From Tuctoria greenei (Eukaryota; Streptophyta; Magnoliopsida; Poales; Poaceae): DNA of 64,000 nucleotides. The stretch's first letter is position 1, and the number at the start of each line of letters is the position of its first letter. This document shows positions 55,214-64,000 of the stretch, one piece after another. The notes under the pieces were generated by a model. The model was given only the letters and a program-made list of their open reading frames with translations, was not told the DNA's origin and did no database searches. The stretch covers positions 76,589,751 to 76,653,750 of the forward strand of contig JAYESD010000001.1 of the NCBI GenBank assembly GCA_036927565.1, written 5' to 3'. Both the position numbers and the translations under genes were made by a program.

Positions 55214-56724
55214 ATGAACTCCTTATTAGGCACGATGTCTTCAAGCTCAGATGATAGTTCTTTCCACGTTGATGAAGAAGTTGAACGTGAAAAAGCGAGA
55301 AGAGCCAAGGAGAGGTACATGAAGAAAAGACATGATGTCAATGTCCACTCTCCACCCTCAGACGACAATCTGCCTAAGAAGAGGAAGGTGGTTGTCAAGA
55401 AGGCCCAAGGAAAAGCTGCCGAGAGCTCCTCAGGGCCAAAGAGGGCTCTAAATAAAGGGAAGGGACTTGCTAGTGGTCCCATTGGGCCCCTGAAGATGAA
55501 AAACCCAAGTCACCGCAATAGGCAGCGTTCGAGTGAGGACTTCACCGGAAAAGGGGGTGAGCTTGCCGATAGCTTCAGGAAGATTAATGTGTATAATCAA
55601 CCTCGGCAATGCTCAGACCCAAGATTTTGGAGCAACTTCCATGCCGACTACTACGAGCATGTGTACATGAAATGAAGAATCCCGTTGTGAAGAGTCAATG
55701 GGTAAACATTGGATACATGCAGTCGAAGAAGTATCCTGCCTTTCATGAGGTGGTTGAGGCCCTGGAGAGGCACAATCTGAAGGAATTTTTTTCCTTTGAG
55801 AATGACTGGAACAATGAGATCATCACCCAATTCTACTCTACGCTCTACTTTGCTCGGGGTGATGGAGACAGTCTTACTTGGATGACTCATGGTTCCAAGT
55901 ATAGTGTTACTTATGATGAGTTTGCAAGGATTCTTCACCTTGAACACACCCTGGATCATGATCGTGCCATCCACAATTTGCAACCCTTGGAGAAGGATGA
56001 GCTCAAGTTCCTATATGACACGAGGATGCCCTATACTCCTATCAACATCAAATATTTGAAGCCCTTCTTTGTGGTCCTCAACAGAATCTTGAGGAAGACG
56101 ATAGCCCCAAAAGATGGAGATGCGGGGACTATCCAAGGAACCTTGAGGACCCTAATGAAGGTCATTAGTGGAAGGAGACCATTCAATGTCTTTGAGTACA
56201 TCTACAATGACATTGTGAACATCTCAATCACGCCAAATAGGTCTTGCGGGTACGCGCCGTACATCATGTTCATGATTGAGAAAGTGACAGGACTTGACTT
56301 TGTCAAGGAAGTCTCTCATACGGGGTTGAAGCCACAAAATCCCACTGAGTACACCCTTCCCTCAACACCAACTGCTCCTGCCTCCCCTGAAGCTGAGAGG
56401 AGGTCTAAACAATCACGGGATGTGAATGCCACAAGATCTGCAGTTGCTCCTCCTGGCTCTGCACCTGTCCATGAACCCTCCGGTGGTGTCCTCAAAATGC
56501 TCACCTCCATCTTTGCCTGCTGCCGCAAGACTGAAGTTACGCAGAAGAAACATCAACAATATGTCAATGCCAACACCAAGGCTATCTGTGACAAGCTGGA
56601 AATTGAGCCGGTTGGATCACCGCCCGCCTTTGAGGACTCCGAGGAAGATCCTGCTCTGGTGAATGATGATGGCGGTGAAGATGAAGATCAGACCGAAACT
56701 GAAGAAGGGAGCGGCGATGAGTGA
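55214..56724 (+). pseudogene. Copia-B extra ORF after pol (putative plant transposon protein domain)
   Basis: ATG at 55214 (a second at 55232). The basic, Ser/Lys-rich N-terminus (KKRKVVVKKAQGK, possible nuclear localisation signal) precedes a globular domain: QCSDPRFWSNFHADYYEHVY, then after a one-base frameshift at about 55673 KSQWVNIGYM, FYSTLYFARGDGDSLTWMTHG, RILRKTIAPKDGDAGTIQG and NRSCGYAPYI. The tail is Pro/Ser-rich with a strongly acidic end, and the stop is after GSGDE at 56722-56724. The globular part looks like the family catalogued as putative plant transposon protein. SIRE-like elements often carry an env-like ORF here, but I see no membrane segment. Function unknown. Confidence 0.75.
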
Positions 56725-57100
56725 TTCCCCTCAATTTTTCCCTTTTTGGTGCCTTGATGCCAAAGGGGGAGAGATTGAGACTAGTTTGAGACTATCTCCA
56801 GTAGTATTTATTATGCTCTTGTGATCGAGGACATGTACCTATTTTTAAAACTTTGTAATGCAACATTTCTTTTCTTATGTGTGATGCTTATTGTTGCTTG
56901 AATGATTATCTCTATGCTCATTATTGATTATCTTTATTTCATCACACTTTGTTGATCACACACCTGTTAGGCACCCCACCATTAGATTTGTGCATAAGTG
57001 AGAAGGTTTTTTTTGAGGATTTATCGTTATTATCAAATGTGCACACCTTATGAAAATCAAAATTTTATTCTCAATTGTGATATGGTTGTCATCAATCACC

Positions 57101-57113
57101 AAAAAGGGGGAGA
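57101..57113 (+). other. Copia-B polypurine tract
   Basis: AAAAAGGGGGAGA directly before the 3' LTR; primes plus-strand DNA synthesis in retrotransposons. 56725-57100 upstream is a non-coding 3' region. Confidence 0.85.
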
Positions 57114-57114
57114 T

Positions 57115-58631
57115 TGTAAGTGCATCTAGGATATCCCTTGTGGGTTTTGGATAATTGATGACAAACATATGAGATCCTAATGAAACTATTGAGATGATTG
57201 CAGGACAAACAAAGTGAAATAGCTCGGTGCACACAAAAAGGTGAAAAATGGAGTGATGTCCAAAGAGGGATACTTTGATGGAGCTTGGAAGATAAAATTA
57301 TATTTTAAATGTATAGGGAGTGTATGAAAGACACACTCCAAGAGCTCACAACTTTGCGCAGGGGTAAGGGCTTTAAAATTAACCTAACTTTCACAATGCA
57401 CCGGACTAGTCCGATCATGGACCCGACTAGTCCGTTACACTTTCTGGAGTCTCCCCACTCAGGAGACCAGACCTGTCCGTGTGTCCACCGGACTAGTACG
57501 TTGAACTTTCTGGAGTCTCTCATATTGGGAGACCGAACTAATCCGTGTGTCCATCGGACTAGTCCGTTGAACTTTCTGGAGTCTCTCATATTGCGAGACC
57601 GGACTAGTCCGTCTGTCCACTGGACTAGTCCGTTGAACTTTCTGGAGTCTTTCATATCGGGAGACCGGACTAGTTCGTGTGTCCACCGGACTAGTCCGTT
57701 GAACTTTTTGGAGTCCACCTTCACAAAGCACTGGACTAGTCCGAGCTTGGACCGGACTAGTCTGCCAGACTTTCTGGACTTCGAGTTACACTTTGACCGG
57801 ACAAGTCCGGACTTGCACCAGACTAGTCCGATATTAGGGTTTTTCAACAGTAACTTTTTGGAAACCATATTAATAGAGAATCCACGGCCTTCCAAACAAC
57901 ACACATGTTGAATACTGCTGGAAACGCAAACCCTAGTGCCGCCACTTTGTCCTAAGAGCCCAAAACACATCTCCCCACACATCCAAGGTGCAAAAAGGAA
58001 TCAAATCATTTGAACACTTGGATTCGGGATTGGGAGATCGTCGTTCCTTCATTGTGAGCTCTTGGGGTTTGATCTTTCTACACTTATACTCTGCATTGTA
58101 ATACTTTCAAGTGTATTTGATCGCCTCTTTCGTTGTAATTCTCGTGGGAGCCCTCAACGTGTGAAGTTGCCCTACAAACTCGGTGATTACCTGTGATAGT
58201 GGAATCAAGTCGGCCTTCGTGGTGACTTGAAGAGGGAAAGGGTTGGAGACCCGACTATTCATGAGCTTCCTCAACGAGGACGTAGATCTCGTGGTGAGAT
58301 CGAACCTCGGTAAAAATTCGCTTGTCTCTTGTGCCTCATTTACTTTACTTTTGTTCACTAGATCACTTGATTGCTAAACAACAATTTAAGTTTCTCATAA
58401 GTCTTCACGTGTATTCATACACTAATCTTAAATCAAAGCATCTGTTGTTCTAATTTCCGCTGCTAGAAGAACCTAGTTTCCCAAACAACACTTAATCAAT
58501 TCACATATTTCAGCACACCGGACTAGTCCACCCACATAACCGCACTAGTCCGGTCAATCAAGTTTTTGACAACTCTATTAAGTGTGCAAGAAATTCAATA
58601 GGCCTATTCACCCCCCTCTAGGCCACGTTCA
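57115..58631 (+). repeat. Copia-B 3' LTR
   Basis: 1517 bp, same ends as the 5' LTR, with scattered substitutions. Its TATA region is changed to TATTAATA (57868-57875). Confidence 0.95.
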
Positions 58632-59827
58632 GTTCCTGAATGGCCCAATCAAGGAGGAAGTCTATGTGGAGCAACCACCGGGCTTTGAAGACCAAGAATT
58701 CCCAAACCATGTCTTTAAATTGCGTAAGGCTCTCTATGGCCTCAAACAAGCTCCTAGAGCTTGGTATGAGTGTCTTAGAGACTTTCTATTTCAAAATGGT
58801 TTTAAGATAGGAAAAGCTGATTACACTCTCTTTACAAAGCACTTTAATGATGATCTCTTTGTGTGCCAAATATATGTCGATGACATTATATTTGGTTCCA
58901 CTAACAAAGTGTTTCGTGATGAGTTTTCTAAGATAATGATGGAGGGATTTGAGATGTCCATGATAGAGGAGCTGAAGTTCTTTTTTGGTTTTCAAGTCAA
59001 GCAACTCAAAGAAGGCACGTTCATAAGTCAAACAAAGTACACTCAAGACATATTAAAGAAGTTTGACATGGACAAGGACAAACCCATCAAGACTCCTATG
59101 CCAACAAATGGACGCTTAGACCTAAACGAAGATGGTCCAAGTGTGGACCAAAAGGTATATCATTCCATGATTGGTTCTTTGTTATATCTTTGTGCATCTA
59201 GACCGGATATTATGCTTAGTGTGTGTATGTGTGCACGTTTTCAAGCTGCAGCTAAGGTGTGTCATATGACCGCCGTGAAGAGAATTCTTAGATATTTAGT
59301 CCACACACCTAGCCTAGGACTTTGGTACCCCAAAGGATCCAAGTTTAACCTCATTGGCTATTCCGATGCGGATTATGCGGGGTGCAAAGTTGATAGAAAG
59401 AGCACATCCGGGACATGCCAATTCTTGGGTAGATCCTTAGTGTCTTGGTCCTCTAAGAAACAAAATTCCTTTGCTCTTTCCACAGCCGAAGCGGAGTATG
59501 TCGCAGCCAGAAGTTGTTGTGCACAACTTCTTTGGATGAGACAAACTCTAAGGGATTATGGTATAAACTTGCGCCATATTCCTCTCCTACGTGATAATGA
59601 GAGCACCATAAAAATAGCCCATAATCCGGTTGAGCATTCAAGGACCAAACACATAGATATTAGACACCACTTCTTGAGAGATCATTCCTTAAAGGGGGGA
59701 TATAGTGATTTCCCATGTGAGAACCGAGAACCAACTAGTCGACATATTCACCAAGCCCCTAGATGAGAAGCGATTTTGTGAGCTTTGGAGTGAGCTCAAT
59801 ATCTTAGATTCTCAAAATGTGGCTTGA

Positions 59828-60693
59828 AACATGCACATCTGAATGTTTATTTTTTGCCTTATTCAAAAGAATGCATGTGGTTGAGAAATTCATCTCCGTC
59901 TCGATTTTCTTCAAAATATTTGAAAAACTAGTGACTTTGTGAGTTATGATCATAGTTTGAATATTGATTGCTTACTAACCATATTCATAAAGTTTTGTTG
60001 TGGCGATATGCCCAAAAGGATCAACACTAGTGGCTAAAACTCGAATATATATGTTTTTAGCCTCCTTGGACCGGACTAGTCCACCCTTTGGCCGGACAAG
60101 TCCGGATCCGGACTGGTCCGGGTCTGGTCCGCTAACCGGACTAGTCCGGCCACTGGGGACTTAAACCCCCCAGGAGGCGGCTGACCCCTCCACATCTCCT
60201 TTTGCTGTCTCTCTCTCTATCTCCCACGCGCACGAAACCGCCCTCCTTCGGCGATTTTCGATTCAAACCACCAAAAATCGTTTCCAATCCGTGCATTGGA
60301 AGCCCCGGAGGTGTGGGAAACTTTCCCCAATCACTCGTGACGCGATCCATCCCCGATTCTATCGTTTTCTCAAGATTTGAAGAGGTATCCCCCACTTTTC
60401 AAAATATTGCCTCATTCTTGATTCATTGAGTTTTTGATATATGACTCTTCATTAAAGTTTCTTCTAGTGCCCTTGTGATCATAGCCTAGGAATATTGCGA
60501 CTTGATTCCAAGATTTCTCGAAAAACCATTAGAGTTAGGGTTTAACCTGTGTAAACCGGACTAGTCTGGTGCCAGGCGGACAAGTCCGGTGTACACAGGT
60601 CAAACTCCAACTTTAGTTGTTTCTCAAGATTTATTTCGCATTATTCTGACTCCTTGACCTCCTATCTTATGGCTTCTATTCTTTTCAGCTGAA
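59828..60693 (+). other. Copia-A post-pol spacer
   Basis: Non-coding. CGGACTAGTCCG-type palindromes cluster at 60065-60150 and 60555-60595. 60180-60390 is GC-richer with no supported gene. Equivalent to 54362-55213 of Copia-B. Confidence 0.7.
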
Positions 60694-62515
60694 ATGGCCG
60701 CTCCTCGCCGTTCCGCTTCTCCCCCCACTGACCCCGAGTGGGAGGCGGAGCAGCTTCGCCTTGGCAAAGACTGGGCAAGAGTCGAGGTTGAGGCTGCCGA
60801 GAAGTTTCTCGAGCAGAATGAAAGGGCAAAAACAGCCAAGAAGCAACTAGCCAGGGCCGCAGCTTTGGCCTATAATGAGGATGAAGCAATGGCTCGGGCC
60901 ATTGAGGAGTCCCACAAGGAACTCCAGAAGAAGAAGAGAGAGGAGCGCGAGGCTCATAATTCTCAGGACGTTGCTGCACAAGTCTCCAAGAGGAAGAGAC
61001 TTGTGACACTTGGAGAGAAAGACAAGGGCAAGGAGCCAGCCCTAGAAGAAATTGCAGAACGTCGGATCGAGCGAGATCCGAAGAAGGGCAAGGCTCCGGC
61101 TCCAATAGAGCCCAAGAAAAGGAAGCCCACAGTGAAGATATCGGCGAAGAGAGCTGCAGGCCCTGTAATAAAGGAGAAATGAAAAGCCAAACCCATTGGC
61201 CCCTTGGAATTGCACACTCCAGAGAGGAATCCCAACAGGCAGCGTGAAATAGCTGTAAATGTCTTCCATGGAAACGGAGCCGAGAAAGCAAGAAGGCTCC
61301 GGACGGAAAAGGTATACAAGTATGAAAGGAGCACCGCCGACCCTCAGTTTTGGTGTGTCTTTCATTGTGATTATTACCGTCTTGTCTACCAAAGCATGAT
61401 GAAGCCTGTGATTGAAGCACAATGGGTAGACTGGGAGTACATGGCCAAGAAGCAACATTCTTCTTTTGATGCGGTCATTGAAGCAGTTGAGCGCCATGTG
61501 CTCAAAAAGATCATGGGATTCAAGTACGACTGGAACATTAAAGTCATCCTACAGTTTTATTCCACCATCTACTTCACCACCTCTGGTGATAGACGGATCA
61601 TATGGATGACGCATGGCGAGCAGCTTTCAGTCACATTTGAGGAGTTTGCCAAGATTCTAGGTCTTGAGGCTCACCTGGATCATGATATCATCATCTCTAA
61701 CCTCAAGGCTGTAGAACGAGACGAGCTAGCCTACATGTATGCGAGTCATCTTCAGTATGATGCTGGGCATGCTCATAATATCAAGCCATTCTACAGCATT
61801 CTGAACAGGATCCTGAGGCGAACAATAGCACCAAAGGATTGTGATGCAGGGGTGATCCAAGGCAACCTGAGGCACCTACTACTTCTTATTGATGGTGAGG
61901 AGGAGTTCAATCTTGTCGATGACATCTTCTATGACATTTTCAACATCTCGCATACCCCCAACCGTGCATGCGGGTATGCCCCCTAGATCACGTATCTCAT
62001 TGGGAAGGTGTCGGCGTGACCTTCGTCAAGGATGTGACTCATCGCCCGCTCCATCCTTAGACGCCTTCCGCAGTACCGCCTCCTCCGCGCCGGAAGAATG
62101 CAAAGCCTCCCTCTCACTCGCAGATGCCAGCTCCTCGCCCCGTGGTGCCTCCTTCCCCGCCTCCGCCTCAATCCATGAGCGCTTTCTTCAAGTGCTCCAA
62201 AGCGATCTTCACTTCCTGCCAGAAGCAGGAGATTCGGAACCAGAGGGCACACAAGCGCCAAGAGAAGTACCTCAAGGCGTTGTGTGACAAGTTGGAGGTT
62301 CCCATGTCCTCTCCGGAGGCGAGCAACGAGGAGATCACTCCATTCCCCAACTTCACCACCGACGAGCTCGCCCAGCTCCAAGAGGACGGGAGCTCTTCCC
62401 GGGCAGCTCCTTCGGCTCGTGCCTCCGACGACGACGACGACCACGAGGACCTGGAGGCCACAGAGAGTGACTCCAACGTTGAGGCCGATGATAGTGAGGA
62501 CGTCGACGACTAAGT
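60694..62515 (+). pseudogene. Copia-A extra ORF after pol (putative plant transposon protein domain)
   Basis: ATG at 60694. The N-terminal third is a charged coiled coil (EVEAAEKFLEQNERAKTAKK, KELQKKKREEREAHN). The globular domain matches Copia-B: DPQFWCVFHCDYYRLVYQ, EAQWVDWEYM, ILQFYSTIYF, RIIWMTHGEQ, LRRTIAPKDCDAGVIQGN, NRACGYAP. Stops: TGA 61180-61182 and TAG 61984-61986, then a frameshift. The tail has FFKCSKAIFTSCQKQE and an acidic end (DDDDDHEDLEATESDS), with the stop near 62513. The N-terminus is unlike that of Copia-B, but the domain and tail are shared. Confidence 0.75.
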
Positions 62516-62973
62516 GGATATGGTTCGTAGTTCCCCTCTTCTTTTCCTTTTTGGTGTCTTGATGCCAAAGGATGAGAGTTAGATGAGAGTTAGACGGGGT
62601 GAGAGTTAGAAAGGAGGGTAATTAGGTGTATCCCCTTATTTTGTATCCTTGGACATGTTGCTACATCTTATTGTAATATTTATGTCATGTTGGTTGTTCA
62701 AATTTGTGCAAGACTATGTTTTGAATGTTTGATATCAATATGATGCTTTGAATGTCTATCTCTTAATCATATTCATATTTATTATGTCTTGTCACAAATT
62801 GTTGAGCACAACACGTAGGCATCCCACCATAACGTGTGTGTGTATGAAGGACTTCCTCAATCTCTCCTCTATGATGCATTCATTGAGGGGGAGTCACTCA
62901 TACACCCGCACATTATGAAAACCACAAATTTACACTCTTATATGTGAAGACTTAATGTGTTGTCATCATCACC

Positions 62974-62986
62974 AAAAAGGGGGAGA
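62974..62986 (+). other. Copia-A polypurine tract
   Basis: AAAAAGGGGGAGA just before the 3' LTR, identical to that of Copia-B. 62516-62973 is a non-coding 3' region. Confidence 0.85.
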
Positions 62987-62987
62987 T

Positions 62988-64000
62988 TGAAAGTGCATCT
63001 AGGATCCCCGTGGGTTTTGGATGATTGATGACAACAATTAAGTGACTAATGAGCTCAGTTATCTTAAGCACAGGTGTGGACTCAAGTGGAAACACAATCC
63101 CTCAAAAAGGAGGATAGGATGAAAATGGCGATATCAACTCGAAAAGAGAAGCTAGGGTTTCTAGTGTGTCGAGTTTAGACTAGCCAAATATGTGTGAGGA
63201 TGTGTGTGTAAAGTGCACTGAGATCAAGTTGGGAGCTCAAACCGGTTTAGAGATCAAACCTATCGAGAGAAAAGAGTTGCAAGCAGTCTGGCAGTAGTGG
63301 CCGGACTAATCTGTGCAGGTGGTTGGACTAGTCCGCTCCTGGCCGGCCGAGTCTGTTTTTAGGCGGACCAGAAGGGTCTGACTGAGTTCGGACTAGTCCG
63401 TAGTTGGACGGACTAGTCCGGGTAGTCGTGAAGTGGGTTTTGGGGACTAAGTCACAAAACCACGGACTTGTCTATTTTGGTCCGGACCAAGAGGTCCTGA
63501 CTCAGATCGGACTAGTCTGCCCTGGGGGCTGGACTAGTCCGGGTTTGAGAGAAGTCGGTGCTTCAGAGACTAAGTCTGGGAAGGCTGGACTAGTCCGCCC
63601 TGGGGGCCGGACTAGTCCGTGGTCTTCAGATTAGTCCGTTTTCACACAGATCAAAAGGTTCTGTGTGAGATCGGACTAGTCTGGTGAGGGCCGGACTAGT
63701 ACGTTGTTGAAGTGAACGTTTGAATTTGAAGTTTGGCGGGTAGTGTGACGATTGCCGCGCAGTGCGACAGTTGTTAGGGACGTCAGTGGTCCCCTAGGCT
63801 GGACTAGTCCGGGCTGTAGACCGAACTAGTCCGCCCATCTGCTGAAGTCAGCAGTATGGGCTGGGAACCTCTATAAATAGAGGACCCCTGGGTTCATTTG
63901 AAAAAACCTTTGAGCAAGTTGAAACCCTAGCGCCACCACAGCAACCTTGAGGCTCGAAAAAGCGTCCTTCTTGCCTACATTCCCTCTAAAACTAATTCTT
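62988..64000 (+). repeat. Copia-A 3' LTR, truncated by window end
   Basis: Starts TGAAAGTGCATC and matches the 5' LTR along 1013 bp, including the palindrome cluster (63300-63835) and the TATA box CTATAAATAG at 63871-63880. Confidence 0.93.

Larger units (their letters stand above)
47304..58631 (+). mobile_element. Copia-B, SIRE/Maximus-like element nested in Copia-A
   Basis: 11.3 kb, LTRs 47304-48819 and 57115-58631, target duplication gttcc at 47299-47303 and 58632-58636. Full set of parts: primer site, gag, pol, extra ORF, polypurine tract. It interrupts the reverse transcriptase of Copia-A exactly, and removing it with one duplication restores the reading frame. It is younger than Copia-A but also carries inactivating stops. 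Confidence 0.96.
45250..59827 (+). pseudogene. Copia-A pol, split by Copia-B
   Basis: First part 45250-47303, second part 58632-59827; everything between is Copia-B. Protease WVLDSGCTNHMTGE near 45276. Integrase has the HRRLAHVG...CSACQAGK zinc motif and HMDLFRP, but the second catalytic position reads SNNSTEY where Copia-B has SDNRTEF, so the Asp is lost. Reverse transcriptase begins near 46958 and is cut after KSVF; it resumes LNGPIKEEVY at 58638 with an intact YVDDIIFGS. RNase H has DADYAGC. Lesions: TGA 45672-45674, TGA 46062-46064, a frameshift near 46800 and an extra G near 59695. The last codons end at 59827. Confidence 0.92.
41262..64000 (+). mobile_element. Copia-A, SIRE/Maximus-like Ty1/copia element, interrupted by Copia-B, right end outside window
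   Basis: 5' LTR 41262-42913, primer site 42916-42927, gag, pol (split at 47303/58632), extra ORF 60694-62513, polypurine tract 62974-62986 and 3' LTR from 62988. Gene order protease-integrase-RT-RNase H defines copia; the large gag, the long post-pol region and the extra ORF suggest the SIRE/Maximus lineage. All frames carry stops, so it is inactive. The 5' target-site pentamer would be gtgag (41257-41261), but the 3' side is outside the window. Confidence 0.93.

Overview
This window is plant nuclear DNA and almost certainly comes from a grass. Nearly all of it is nested transposable elements: CACTA (En/Spm) DNA transposons carrying transposase, Ulp1-type and captured host genes, Ty1/copia elements with a tRNA-iMet primer site, one end of a Ty3/gypsy-type LTR, L1-like LINE fragments and MITEs. 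I found no ordinary single-copy host gene outside the transposons and no RNA genes. All calls come from reading the sequence; no database search was run.

Layout. 1-2690 is a minus-strand gypsy-type LTR, cut by the window edge and inserted into CACTA-1. CACTA-1 (2691-16152, far end outside the window) carries a minus-strand Transposase_24/Ulp1 gene, a central array of about 790-bp repeats, a plus-strand TNP2-type transposase and, just after it, a captured piece of a CLASSY-type SNF2 helicase folded into a long inverted repeat. 16153-20307 is an old LINE-like coding remnant holding Copia-C (16468-19772, TSD atcac), a gag-protease-only element. 20308-39014 is a small CACTA-like element (TSD cct), split by the 18.5-kb CACTA-2 (20493-38973, TSD gac). 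CACTA-2 is in the opposite orientation to CACTA-1. It carries an apparently intact five-exon SUMO-conjugating enzyme (UBC9/SCE1) gene, a transposase with few lesions, two acidic-tail paralogues, an F-box gene with one internal stop, tandem satellites and a Transposase_24/Ulp1 gene. After two oppositely oriented LINE reverse transcriptase pieces comes CACTA-3 (39703-41261), cut by Copia-A (41262 to beyond the end). Copia-A is itself interrupted inside its reverse transcriptase by Copia-B (47304-58631, TSD gttcc). Copia-A and Copia-B are related SIRE/Maximus-like elements with an extra ORF after pol and LTRs full of a 12-bp palindrome, CGGACTAGTCCG.

How it fits together. In these CACTA elements the transposase and Ulp1 genes diverge from a central repeat-rich promoter region. 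The same GGCGGTT dyad core occurs in the centre and at the ends. Directly 3' of the transposase, at the same breakpoint, CACTA-1 and CACTA-2 hold different host genes: a silencing-pathway helicase hairpin in one and a SUMO E2 in the other. The most interesting candidates are therefore a CACTA transposon that carries both a SUMO protease and a SUMO E2, and a sibling that carries a hairpin able to target an RNA-directed DNA methylation factor.
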